From the NCBI GenBank assembly GCA_045636065.1, contig JAZTWW010000033.1, forward strand, positions 1-26,143: DNA of 26,143 bases. Direction: 5' to 3'. Shown piece by piece: positions 1 to 7,851 of this stretch. Numbering within the stretch: position 1 is the first letter of the stretch; each line of letters starts with the position of its first letter. The notes beneath the pieces are model-generated. The model was not told where the DNA came from and did not search any database. It saw nothing but the letters and a program-made list of their open reading frames with translations. Source of the DNA: RGIG5050 sp045636065 (lineage in GTDB: Bacteria; Verrucomicrobiota; Kiritimatiellia; RFP12; UBA1067). A program made the translations under genes and the position numbers.

Positions 1-234
1 CTCCAGGTCTTTGTTGTCGATGTTGCGCGAAAGCCTTTTCTCCGTGTAGATGGGCTCTATGTCGTCATCGATCGCGCGAACTATGGACGATAGCTGCGTA
101 TCGCCCGAAGCCTGGATGCCGTAGAGCATTTCGTGGACGAAACGCATCATGGTTTTCGAGAAATGGGTAAACACTTTACCCACAAAAGATGCAAGTTGTG
201 CTTTCGCTTTCGACGCAATTATGGTATCATACAC
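1..234 (-). CDS. IS4-like DDE transposase, N-terminal part (cut by window edge)
   Basis: The gene runs off the left edge; 78 codons are visible from a GTG at 234. An AAGGAG Shine-Dalgarno sequence lies 7 nt before that GTG, which decides the start. The only nearby ATG upstream is out of frame. The visible protein has a basic start, then a helical segment (about residues 29-45, containing MRFVHEMLYGIQASG), then LSSIVRAIDDD and the box KRLSRNIDNKDLE. This order (helix, S-x-I-A-R-A-like box, RLSRN box) is how IS4-type transposases begin before their RNase H-fold catalytic domain. The catalytic DDE residues would lie outside the window, so activity cannot be judged. An 8-bp perfect inverted repeat (164-171/175-182) sits inside the coding sequence. 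The family call rests on the N-terminus alone. Confidence 0.6.
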   Translation of the reverse strand, partial: MYDTIIASKAKAQLASFVGKVFTHFSKTMMRFVHEMLYGIQASGDTQLSSIVRAIDDDIEPIYTEKRLSRNIDNKDLE

Positions 235-274
235 GGTGTCGCTCCTTTTTGGGTGGTTGATTTTGGCACTGGGT

Positions 275-280
275 ATTATA
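275..280 (-). promoter_or_regulatory. -10 box of the transposase gene
   Basis: TATAAT on the minus strand, 40 nt upstream of the GTG start at 234, preceded by GGG. No convincing -35 hexamer is visible at 17 bp. The implied leader of about 33 nt contains the AAGGAG ribosome binding site. Confidence 0.5.
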
Positions 281-288
281 CCCTAAAA

Positions 289-312
289 TCGCCCAGAGAG
301 GGGCGACTTTTT
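289..312 (+). terminator. Possible intrinsic terminator upstream of the transposase gene
   Basis: TCGCCC (289-294) and GGGCGA (301-306) form a 6-bp stem with a 6-nt loop, followed by TTTTT at 308-312. It faces out of the insertion-sequence-like region towards ribBA, so it would stop transcription leaving that region. The short stem makes this tentative. Confidence 0.35.
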
Positions 313-350
313 CTCCTCAATGTCGCGCAGATGCCTGCCAAGACGCAGCA

Positions 351-370
351 GTTTCCCAAAATGGGTAAAC
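351..370. repeat. Short inverted repeat sharing TGGGTAAAC with the transposase gene
   Basis: GTTTCCCA (351-358) pairs with TGGG and AAAC (362-365, 367-370) around an AAA loop with one bulged T. The half TGGGTAAAC (362-370) recurs exactly at 164-172, where it belongs to a perfect 8-bp inverted repeat. This may be part of the insertion sequence's end or a transposase binding site, but no element boundary can be proven. Confidence 0.35.
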
Positions 371-408
371 TCCAGCAAAAAATCCACCTGTGAATTTCCA
401 GCGAATTA

Positions 409-417
409 TGCTATAAT
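409..417 (+). promoter_or_regulatory. Extended -10 promoter of the ribBA operon
   Basis: TGCTATAAT is an extended -10 (TG-N-TATAAT, hexamer at 412-417). The expected transcription start is near 424, giving a leader of about 30 nt with GGGAGGTGG before the start codon. That leader is too short to hold an FMN riboswitch, which is a common control of riboflavin genes. The promoter lies just outside the left-edge transposase region. Confidence 0.65.
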
Positions 418-453
418 ATACCATCACATTTCAACCACGGGAGGTGGACGGTC

Positions 454-2829
454 TTGAAGACTGACGGCATAGAGGCATGCATAGAGGCTTTGAAGCGAGG
501 CGAGATCATAGTCGTCACGGACGACGCCGAGCGCGAGAACGAGGGCGACTGCATAATGGCGGCCGCTTTCGCGACGACTGCGCGCGTGAACTTCATGGCT
601 TCTTACGCAAAGGGCCTTATATGCATGCCGATGGACAGGGAACACACCTCCCGCCTCGGTCTCAACCAGATGGTGCCCGAGAACACCGACAACCACCAGA
701 CCGCATTCACCGTTTCGATCGACCATGTGCGCACGACGACAGGCATCTCCGCCGAGGAGCGCGCGCTTACGGCCCGCATGGCCGCTGACCCCGCCTCCAG
801 GCCGGGCGATTTCAGGAGACCCGGGCACATGTTCCCGCTTGAGGCGCGTCCAGGGGGCGTTCTCAAGCGCGCGGGGCACACGGAGGCTACCGTCGATCTC
901 TGCCGCATGGCGGGGCTTGGCGGAGTGGGTCTATGCTGCGAGATAATGAAGGACGACGGCACGATGGCCCGCCTCGACGACATCGAGGCGTTCGTCCGGA
1001 AGCACGATCTCAAGTTCTGCACCATTGCCGAGCTTATAGAGTACCGCCGCAGAAGCGAGAAGCTTGTCGCCTGCATCGAGGATGTGGATCTACCGACGAG
1101 ATGGGGCCATTTCCGACTCAGGATGTACAGGAGCGAGCCTGACGGGCTCGACCATCTCGCGCTCGTGAAGGGGGATCTTTCAGGCGACGAACCCGTCCTC
1201 GTGCGCGTACACAGCGAATGCTTCACCGGCGACGTCCTCGGCAGCGAAAGGTGCGACTGCGGCGACCAGCTCCACCGTGCGATGAAGATGATCGCCGACG
1301 CCGGGCGCGGATGCGTCCTCTACATGCGCCAGGAAGGGCGCGGCATAGGGCTTGAGAACAAGCTTCACGCGTACCACCTTCAGGAGGGCGGCCTCGACAC
1401 CGTGGACGCGAACCTGAAGCTCGGCTTCCCGTCCGATCTCAGGGACTACGGGGCGGGCGCGCAGATGCTCGTCGATCTCGGTGTGAAGCGGATACGCCTT
1501 CTAACCAACAACCCCTGCAAGATAAAGGCCCTCGCCGGATACGGGATAGAGATCGTCGAGCGCGTGCCGATAGTCGTCGAGCCGAACGAGCACGACGCAC
1601 GCTACCTGGAGACGAAGCGCTCCAGAATGGGCCATCTCATAGCGCTTGCAATGGCGCTAGCCCTGCCTTTCGCCAATTTCGCCTCGACGCCGAGGCTTCT
1701 CACGAGCGACGAGATCGAGGCGATAATGGAGGCCGAGGATGCGGGCGCCGTCCTCAAGGCGCCCAAGGTCTCGCTTGTAGGCGCGATCCCCAAGGCCCTG
1801 CAGTCGAGCGACGGTTTCGTGCAGGTCTTCGGGACGGACGAGCCGGAGCAGGGCGGGAGCGCACGCGGTCCCATTCTCCACTTCGCAAACCGCGAACTCG
1901 ACGCCATAAGGCGCACCTTCTCCGTAAAGAATCCGAAGAGGGTCACTCCCGCTATCGTGATACGCGCCGGAGAGGTTCTCACGAACGATGTGAGGGTGAT
2001 TTCAAGCCGGGAGACATATAGAGGCGAGGCAAGGACGAGGATATACCTTCCGAGCCCAGCCCACTGCGACCTGGACGCGCTCAGGTTCGAGCTCGCCAAG
2101 GCGTTCTTCGATTCATGGGGCGGGGTCCCCGACTGGTTTACGGCGGGCGCGGTAAGATGCGCCAATTCCGCGCAGGCGCACGATGACGCCTCGGCGCTCG
2201 TCGAGCACTGGTCGAAGGGGCGGCTTCCCGCATTCGGGCATCTTGTGGAGGGGGCGTCGGCCGCAGGCGCGGACGGCGGCTACCTCGCGGGATATCTCGC
2301 CGGATGGATAAAGGAGAGGCGCGCTCTCCCCGAGATGCTCGCGGCCCCCGGCGAGGAGAACGTATGGGATGCCCGGGCGCTCGCGCAGCGCCTCACGGGC
2401 GAAACCGAGGCGGATGCGCAGGACCGCGTAAGCGACGAGAGGCTTGTGCGCCTTTCAAGGAGCGTGATGACGCCCGGGAAGGCGTCGCTAAGGGACGTGA
2501 CGCTTTTCGCGAGCCACCTGAGGCTCTATGCGGGCCTTTTCTCCGACACTTTCGTCAACGGATCGAGCGCGTGCTCGTTCAGGGAGGCGATAGAGCTTTC
2601 GTCCGTCGACGTGACGGTCCGCCTTTCGGCGTACAGAAGGCTCAACACGCTTTCGATATGGGCGGTAGGCCGGGGCGACGACATAGAGGCGGCAAACTTC
2701 GCGTATCTCGAATTTCTTCGCGCGCTCGTAAGGGGTGAGGGCGCGGCAAGGCTTGACGGGCTTCTCGATGAAGCCGAGGCCAAACTGGAGACGGCATATG
2801 AAAACAGTCGAAAAAACGGTAACGGGTGA
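454..2829 (+). CDS. ribBA: Bifunctional riboflavin enzyme RibBA fused to an exported-looking C-terminal domain
   Basis: Residues 1 to about 200 are 3,4-dihydroxy-2-butanone-4-phosphate synthase (RERENEGD-type loop at 26-32, HTEATVDL box). Residues about 205-390 are GTP cyclohydrolase II, with zinc cysteines in ECFTGD...SERCDCG, RQEGRGIGLENK, DTVDANLKLGFPSDLRDYG and TNNPCK. Together they make two riboflavin precursors from ribulose 5-phosphate and GTP in the cytoplasm. RibBA proteins normally end near the motif YLETKRSRMGH, at about 400 residues. Here the frame continues into a hydrophobic stretch (about 395-411, ALAMALALPFANFA) and about 380 further residues. The added part, with VPDWFTAGAVRC and a later YLAGYLAGWI, faintly recalls peptidase-MA-like proteins but has no HExxH. 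The start is TTG, chosen for GGGAGGTGG 7 nt upstream. The 3' end overlaps argH by 32 nt. A separate exported protein starting at ATG 1627 is the main alternative, although its ribosome binding site is poor (GGAG 15 nt away). Confidence 0.9.
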   Translation: MKTDGIEACIEALKRGEIIVVTDDAERENEGDCIMAAAFATTARVNFMASYAKGLICMPMDREHTSRLGLNQMVPENTDNHQTAFTVSIDHVRTTTGISAEERALTARMAADPASRPGDFRRPGHMFPLEARPGGVLKRAGHTEATVDLCRMAGLGGVGLCCEIMKDDGTMARLDDIEAFVRKHDLKFCTIAELIEYRRRSEKLVACIEDVDLPTRWGHFRLRMYRSEPDGLDHLALVKGDLSGDEPVLVRVHSECFTGDVLGSERCDCGDQLHRAMKMIADAGRGCVLYMRQEGRGIGLENKLHAYHLQEGGLDTVDANLKLGFPSDLRDYGAGAQMLVDLGVKRIRLLTNNPCKIKALAGYGIEIVERVPIVVEPNEHDARYLETKRSRMGHLIALAMALALPFANFASTPRLLTSDEIEAIMEAEDAGAVLKAPKVSLVGAIPKALQSSDGFVQVFGTDEPEQGGSARGPILHFANRELDAIRRTFSVKNPKRVTPAIVIRAGEVLTNDVRVISSRETYRGEARTRIYLPSPAHCDLDALRFELAKAFFDSWGGVPDWFTAGAVRCANSAQAHDDASALVEHWSKGRLPAFGHLVEGASAAGADGGYLAGYLAGWIKERRALPEMLAAPGEENVWDARALAQRLTGETEADAQDRVSDERLVRLSRSVMTPGKASLRDVTLFASHLRLYAGLFSDTFVNGSSACSFREAIELSSVDVTVRLSAYRRLNTLSIWAVGRGDDIEAANFAYLEFLRALVRGEGAARLDGLLDEAEAKLETAYENSRKNGNG

Positions 2830-4162
2830 GGTCGATCCAGACGTCCTCCGGTATACCGTGGGGGACGATCCCGTCCTGGACCTGGACCTTGCGGTCTGGG
2901 ACGCGATGGGCACGGCTGCTCATGTCGAGATGCTCTCCAGGATGCCGGTCAAGCCCGCGATAGTCACGAGGGCCGAGGCCGCCAAGGTGCGCGAGGCGCT
3001 CAAGGACATCGCCAAAAGCGCGCTTGCCGGCGATTTCAGGATACTTGAAAGCGACCAGGACGTCCACATGGCCGTCGAGAGGATTCTCACCGAGAGGCTT
3101 GGCGACCTTGGAAGGAAGATCCACACGGGCCGCAGCCGCAACGACCAGGTGGCCGTGGACGTCCGGCTCCACATCAAGGACCAGCTTCTCTCGCTTACCT
3201 TGGAGCTTCTCGCCCTTGCGCGCGAGCTCGTCCTCTTCGGGGAGAGGTACAACGCCTTGCCGATGGCCGGCCGGACCCATCTCCAGCCCGCGATGCCCTC
3301 AAGCGTAGGCGTATGGGCGACGGGGCATGCCGAATCGATCCTCGATGAGCTCTTCGCCGTCGAGGCCGCGTATTCGATGAACGACCTGAATCCGCTCGGA
3401 AGCGCTGCGGGGTACGGGGTGCCGCTTCCGATAGACCGCCAGCTGACGACGCGCCTTATGGGCTTCGGCCGCACTTTGCACAACGTCTTCGGCGCATCGA
3501 TGGCTCGCGGCGCCGACGAGACGGCCCTCCTTTCCGCCCTTGCGCAGATCATGGCGGCGCTCTCGCGTCTCGCAGAGGACATGATCGTATTCTCCATGCC
3601 GGAGTTCGGGTACTTCCGGCTACCGCGCGAATACTGCACCGGCTCGAGCATCATGCCGCAGAAGTACAACCCGGACGTGTGCGAACTCGTCCGCGCGAGG
3701 GCGGCCGAGGTTACGGGGCTTCTCACGTCGAGCCTCGCAATCCTCCATGCGATGCCGGGCGGGTACAACCGCGATCTCCAGTGCTCGAAGGGCCTCTACA
3801 TGAAGGGGCTGGACATCACGAGGACGACCTTGAGGATTCTCGCGAAGCTCGTAAGGGGCATGGAGGTCGACGAGGGCCGCCTCAGATCCGGCCTTACGCC
3901 AGGGGTTTTCGCGACGGATGCGGCCCTTCGCAAGGTCGCCGCCGGAACGCCGTGGCGCGAGGCGTACCACGACGTGAGAGACCATCTCGACCGGCTTGAA
4001 AGCGAGGATCCGGATGCGGCCGTCGCCGCCAAGAGGCACGAAGGCGCCACGGCCGGGCTCGACTATTCAATCTACTACTCGCGCCTTGCCGAGGCCGAAG
4101 CCATCGCCGGGAAGAGGCGATCGGAGTTCGATTCGAGGCGCAGGGATCTTATCGGAATTTAA
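2798..4162 (+). CDS. argH: Argininosuccinate lyase
   Basis: 454 residues, the family's usual length. The enzyme splits argininosuccinate into arginine and fumarate, the last step of arginine synthesis, as a cytoplasmic tetramer. It has HTGRSRNDQVA, the AGRTHLQPA box (H161) and the fumarase-superfamily signature TGSSIMPQKYNP at about 281-292, which carries the catalytic serine. The ATG at 2798 is preferred over upstream in-frame starts because GGAG lies 7 nt before it and the protein then begins like other family members. It overlaps the last 32 nt of ribBA, so translation is probably coupled. exbB follows after 15 nt. Confidence 0.95.
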   Translation: MKTVEKTVTGEVDPDVLRYTVGDDPVLDLDLAVWDAMGTAAHVEMLSRMPVKPAIVTRAEAAKVREALKDIAKSALAGDFRILESDQDVHMAVERILTERLGDLGRKIHTGRSRNDQVAVDVRLHIKDQLLSLTLELLALARELVLFGERYNALPMAGRTHLQPAMPSSVGVWATGHAESILDELFAVEAAYSMNDLNPLGSAAGYGVPLPIDRQLTTRLMGFGRTLHNVFGASMARGADETALLSALAQIMAALSRLAEDMIVFSMPEFGYFRLPREYCTGSSIMPQKYNPDVCELVRARAAEVTGLLTSSLAILHAMPGGYNRDLQCSKGLYMKGLDITRTTLRILAKLVRGMEVDEGRLRSGLTPGVFATDAALRKVAAGTPWREAYHDVRDHLDRLESEDPDAAVAAKRHEGATAGLDYSIYYSRLAEAEAIAGKRRSEFDSRRRDLIGI

Positions 4163-4177
4163 GAAAGGAACAGACAA

Positions 4178-4822
4178 ATGCCGAAGCTGGAAGTCACGGG
4201 GATACCTCTTGAGAGGATATGGGAGAACGGCGGACCGCTGATGTGGGTGCTTGCCGCGCTGAGCGTTCTTGCGCTTGCGCTGTTCATCTACCTCCTTTTC
4301 GCCCACAGGCGCGGAGCCATAGCGCCTCTCGCGCAGGTGAGCGACATCGCCAAGGCGATAGAGAAGGGCGATGTGGACGAGGCCTACCGCCTTGCCGAAC
4401 GCAGGCCCACCGCGTTCGCGCATCTCGTTCTAGCGGGCCTCACCGCCAAGATGTCGGTGCCCGCCGGGCGCGACGCGAAGGTCGGGGCGGCCATAGAGAC
4501 GGAAGGCGGGCATATCGCCGAAAGGCTCATGAACGGAGTCGAATACCTCTCCGACATCGCCGCGATCGCCCCTCTCGTGGGGCTTCTTGGAACGGTTCTC
4601 GGCATGTTCGAGACGTTCCACAGCATATCGAGCGAGCTTGAGGCCGGCATCCGCTTCCAGGCGCTTTCGCGCGGCGTCAGCCAGGCGATCATAACGACCG
4701 TCTTCGGACTGGTGGTGGCCATCCCGGCGCTTGCGGCGCATGCGTTCTTCAGGCGCCGCGCCGCCCGCAGGATCTCGCAGCTTGAATCACTCGGCGTCGA
4801 TCTGGAGCGTGTCCTCTCATGA
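4178..4822 (+). CDS. exbB: ExbB/TolQ/MotA-family proton channel protein
   Basis: 214 residues with three predicted membrane segments (about 20-42, 127-147, 171-191). The second carries IAPLVGLLGTVLGMF, the hallmark of the MotA/TolQ/ExbB channel family. With ExbD it would form the inner-membrane motor that uses the proton gradient to energise outer-membrane transport or envelope constriction. AAAGGA lies upstream of the ATG. The stop overlaps the exbD start in an ATGA. ExbB and TolQ cannot be told apart safely here; no tonB, tolA, tolB or pal gene is next to it, so the partner is unknown. Confidence 0.85.
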   Translation: MPKLEVTGIPLERIWENGGPLMWVLAALSVLALALFIYLLFAHRRGAIAPLAQVSDIAKAIEKGDVDEAYRLAERRPTAFAHLVLAGLTAKMSVPAGRDAKVGAAIETEGGHIAERLMNGVEYLSDIAAIAPLVGLLGTVLGMFETFHSISSELEAGIRFQALSRGVSQAIITTVFGLVVAIPALAAHAFFRRRAARRISQLESLGVDLERVLS

Positions 4823-5244
4823 AGTTCTCGCGCAACAAAGGCCGCCGCCACGCCGGGGTGGAGATGACGAGTCTCATGGACTTCGTCTTCCTCCTTCTCG
4901 TCTTCTTCGTGACGGCAAGCTCCTTCTCCCAGTGGGAGACCGAGACGGCCCTGCCGCTGTCGCTGCCTCAGGCGAAGAGCGCCGAGGTGCCGCGCCGCGC
5001 GCCGGGCGAGATCATCCTGAACGTCGAGCAGACGGGCATGGTCAGCATCAATGGCCGTTTCCTCGGCTTCGCGGAGCTGGAGGACAGCTTGAGGAGGGTG
5101 GCTAAGTACTATCCCGGGCAGCCCGTCGTCATAAGGGCCGACAAGGAGACGAGCTACGAAAGTCTCATCAAGGTGATAGACATATGCCGCAACGTCGATA
5201 TATGGAACTTCTCGCTTGCGACGCGCAGGGAGCAGTCCGAATAG
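4819..5244 (+). CDS. exbD: ExbD/TolR-family protein
   Basis: 141 residues: a short basic cytoplasmic start, one membrane helix (about 20-38) and a periplasmic domain. Asp21 in MTSLMDFVFLLLVFF matches the conserved membrane aspartate that carries protons in ExbD and TolR. The periplasmic part, with EIILNVEQTGMVSINGR and VIRADKETSYESLIKVID, fits the family fold. It starts in an ATGA overlap with exbB, so the two are translated as a pair. A gap of 44 nt separates it from the LysM gene. Confidence 0.85.
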   Translation: MKFSRNKGRRHAGVEMTSLMDFVFLLLVFFVTASSFSQWETETALPLSLPQAKSAEVPRRAPGEIILNVEQTGMVSINGRFLGFAELEDSLRRVAKYYPGQPVVIRADKETSYESLIKVIDICRNVDIWNFSLATRREQSE

Positions 5245-5288
5245 GTGCGGGCCCCCAAGTTCAGGCAGGCCCGTGGAAGGGGGATTGG

Positions 5289-5858
5289 ATGAAAAGGATT
5301 GTCGTTTCGCTGGCGCTCGCCGCGCCGCTTCTCGGATTCGCGCAGCAGGTAGACGTCGCGCAGAGGCGCGCGGCGTACCAGCAGCAGCTGGCTGTGCAGG
5401 AGGTGGAAAGGCTCGCCGGGCAGTTCGAGGTGATGTCGAGCAATATAGAGAACATCTCGGTTCGGCTCCAGAAGCTTGAGAACAGGCCTCAGGGCGATGC
5501 CGACCTCAAGAACGAGGTTGCCGCCTTGAGGGCGGGCCTTCAGGACGTTAAGCGCCAGCAGGCTGCGATGAAGCAGGAGATAGTGGCGGAGCTGTCGGCG
5601 AAGATGGCCGCTCTCATGAAGCAGCACGCTACGCCGCCTCCGCCGCCGCCCCAGCCGAAGCCGACCCCGAAGCCGCAGGGGCCGCAGATCACGGGCGACT
5701 ACTACGAGTATACGATCGAGCAGGGGCAGACCTTGAGCGAGATAGCGCGTGTGTACAAGACGTCCGTCAAGGCCATACAGGACGCCAACGGCATAAAGAA
5801 TCCCGCGTCCGTCCGCGTCGGGCAGAAGATCATAATCCCCGTCCCGTCTTCGAAGTAG
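5289..5858 (+). CDS. Exported coiled-coil protein with C-terminal LysM domain
   Basis: 189 residues. A signal peptide (1-18, cleaved after GFA) is followed by a Gln/Glu-rich coiled coil (about 25-110), a proline-rich linker (PPPPPPQPKPTPKP) and one LysM domain (about 140-186, with EYTIEQGQTLSEIARVY and RVGQKIIIP). LysM binds peptidoglycan, so the protein probably sits in the periplasm attached to the wall. Placement behind exbBD recalls coiled-coil CpoB/YbgF proteins that accompany Tol motors, but that is only an analogy. The ATG at 5289 is preferred over the in-frame upstream start because an AAGGGGGA ribosome binding site precedes it and it opens directly with the signal peptide. Confidence 0.75.
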   Translation: MKRIVVSLALAAPLLGFAQQVDVAQRRAAYQQQLAVQEVERLAGQFEVMSSNIENISVRLQKLENRPQGDADLKNEVAALRAGLQDVKRQQAAMKQEIVAELSAKMAALMKQHATPPPPPPQPKPTPKPQGPQITGDYYEYTIEQGQTLSEIARVYKTSVKAIQDANGIKNPASVRVGQKIIIPVPSSK

Positions 5859-5869
5859 GGCTTTCAAGG

Positions 5870-6853
5870 ATGCCGTTCCCGGAAACACGCCTCAGGAGGC
5901 TAAGGCGCACGGCTCGCCTCCGCGAGATGTTCGCCATGGACCGCCCTGGCTTTGCGCGGTTCATCTGGCCCGTCTTCGTCACCGGCGGGAGCGGCGTAAA
6001 GGAGCCGATAGGCTCGATGCCAGGGCAGTTCCGCATGAGCGCCGATGTGCTCGCCGAGACACTGAAGCCTTTGTCGGACGACGGTCTTGGAGGCGTGCTG
6101 CTCTTCGGAGTCCCGGCTCCCGCGGCGGCAAAGGACGAAGCAGGGCTTTCAGCCGCAGATCCGGGAGGCGTCGTCCAGAGGGCTGTCCCCGCCATAAAGA
6201 AGGCGGTTCCAGATCTTCCCGTCTTTACGGACGTCTGCCTCTGCGCCTATACGTCCCACGGCCACTGCGGCCCGAGGGATCCTTCCGGCTCCGTCGACAA
6301 CGATGCGGCATTGGAGGTCTTGAGGCGCGTCGCCGTCTCGCACGCCCGTGCGGGGGCGGACGCCGTCGCGCCCAGCGCCATGATGGACGGGCAGGTCATG
6401 GCGATACGCTCGGCGCTCGACGAGGAGCTTTTCAAGGATGTGATGGTCGTCTCCTACTCCACCAAGTTCGCCAGCTCCCTCTACGGCCCGTTCCGCGACG
6501 CGGAGAACTCCGCTCCGTCCTGCGGCGACAGGCAGGGCTACCAGGCGAGCTTCCGCGACGCCTCCACCGCATTGAGGGAGAGCGTCCTCGACGAGGCGGA
6601 GGGCGCGGACGCGCTTATGGTCAAGCCGGCGAGCCTCTACCTCGACATGATCCGCCGTATTAAGGAGAGGACGCTCCTTCCCGTCATGGCGTACAATGTG
6701 AGCGGAGAGTATTCCATGATCCATGCCGCCGCCGAAAGGGGATGGCTCGACCTTTACGCCGCCGCGCGCGAATCGCTGTATGCGATCTTCAGGGCGGGCG
6801 CGGACCAGGTGATTTCCTACTGGGCGCCTTTCTACAAGGAGATTTTCGGATGA
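5870..6853 (+). CDS. hemB: Delta-aminolevulinic acid dehydratase (porphobilinogen synthase)
   Basis: 327 residues, normal for the family. The enzyme condenses two 5-aminolevulinate molecules to porphobilinogen, the second common step of tetrapyrrole synthesis. The metal site DVCLCAYTSHGHCG keeps all three cysteines (C123, C125, C133), so this is a zinc-type enzyme. The two active-site lysines are present: K199 in SYSTKFASS and K252 in MVKPASLY. The N-terminus RLRRLRRTARLREM is typical. It starts 11 nt after the LysM gene, and its stop overlaps the amidase start (ATGA). No other heme-pathway gene is visible in the window. Confidence 0.95.
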   Translation: MPFPETRLRRLRRTARLREMFAMDRPGFARFIWPVFVTGGSGVKEPIGSMPGQFRMSADVLAETLKPLSDDGLGGVLLFGVPAPAAAKDEAGLSAADPGGVVQRAVPAIKKAVPDLPVFTDVCLCAYTSHGHCGPRDPSGSVDNDAALEVLRRVAVSHARAGADAVAPSAMMDGQVMAIRSALDEELFKDVMVVSYSTKFASSLYGPFRDAENSAPSCGDRQGYQASFRDASTALRESVLDEAEGADALMVKPASLYLDMIRRIKERTLLPVMAYNVSGEYSMIHAAAERGWLDLYAAARESLYAIFRAGADQVISYWAPFYKEIFG

Positions 6854-7851
6854 GTCCGCAATCATGCGCCGCGCTCGCGGCCGTTTTGGCAGTTGCCGGG
6901 GCCATGGCCGGAGATGCCGTTTCGATAGCGTTCCCCGCAGAAGGCGGAAGGTATCCCGAAATAACGGAGATATACTGCATCGGAGCGGTAGCCACCAACG
7001 ATACCGACACTCTCAAGGTGAACGGCGAGGATGTGGAGGTCCACCCGTCCGGGGGATTTCTCGAAATGGTGCCTGTCACGAGCGGCACCAATACGATCAA
7101 GGCCGTGTGGGGGACCAACGTCTGCGAAAGGACGTTCTTCATAGAGTTCCCGCCGAAGCCGCCGGACCCCGGAGAGGCGGCGAAGCCCAAGCCCGCCAAG
7201 CCGCCGAGGGACGTGAGAAAGGATCTCGGGATCCCGGCCGACGAGGTATTCACGCCCGGGCCGCCCGAGGGGAAGGCTCTTGGCGAGATCACCGTGATGA
7301 TCGACGCCGGCCACGGGGGGAAGGATGCCGGAGCCAAGATGCCGCACGGCGGGGGCGAGAAGGTCGTCAATCTCCTTCAGGCCCTCGCCATACGCGACGA
7401 GTTCGTCTCCCACGGCGTCAAGGTGGTCATGACGAGGGATGACGACTCCTTCCCGGAGCTCTACGACCGTCCGCGCAGGGCGTACAATGAAAAGGTGGAC
7501 GCATTCATATCGGTCCACCACAATTCCACTGCGGCTAACCGCAATCCGCGCACCGTCAGGCACACGGTCTCGTACGCCAGCGATGAGAACGGCCTTGAGC
7601 TTGCGAAGGCCATACAGAAGTACGTGGCGGTGGCGATGGCCCCGGTAAGGGATGCGGGCGCGCAGATCAAGGATCTCGCCGTCTGCCGCAATCCCGCCGT
7701 GCCGAGCTGCCTTCTTGAAATCGATTTCATCAATCTGCCCGAAGGCGAGGATGCCGCGCTCCACGATACCGCGCGCCGCGAAGCCGTCGCACGGGCCGTC
7801 TTCACCGGTTTTCTAGACTGGCTCTACAAGGGAAAGGATGTGGACAAATGA
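6850..7851 (+). CDS. N-acetylmuramoyl-L-alanine amidase (Amidase_3)
   Basis: 333 residues. A short signal-peptide-like start (AALAAVLAVAGAMAG) leads into a beta-rich N-terminal domain (about 20-100) that may be wall- or protein-binding. A proline-rich linker and an Amidase_3 domain (about 145-330) follow. The zinc and catalytic residues are visible: H155 in MIDAGHGGKDAGA, E170 in GGGEKVVNL, H223 in SVHHNS and E290 in LLEIDF. Such enzymes cut the bond between muramic acid and the stem peptide during cell separation or wall turnover. The start at 6850 overlaps the hemB stop (ATGA), preferred over an upstream in-frame start inside hemB. The stop overlaps the tolC-like gene in the same way. Confidence 0.88.
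   Translation: MSPQSCAALAAVLAVAGAMAGDAVSIAFPAEGGRYPEITEIYCIGAVATNDTDTLKVNGEDVEVHPSGGFLEMVPVTSGTNTIKAVWGTNVCERTFFIEFPPKPPDPGEAAKPKPAKPPRDVRKDLGIPADEVFTPGPPEGKALGEITVMIDAGHGGKDAGAKMPHGGGEKVVNLLQALAIRDEFVSHGVKVVMTRDDDSFPELYDRPRRAYNEKVDAFISVHHNSTAANRNPRTVRHTVSYASDENGLELAKAIQKYVAVAMAPVRDAGAQIKDLAVCRNPAVPSCLLEIDFINLPEGEDAALHDTARREAVARAVFTGFLDWLYKGKDVDK

Noticed and set aside
418..453. FMN riboswitch before ribBA
   Set aside because: The predicted leader is only about 30 nt and holds nothing but the ribosome binding site.
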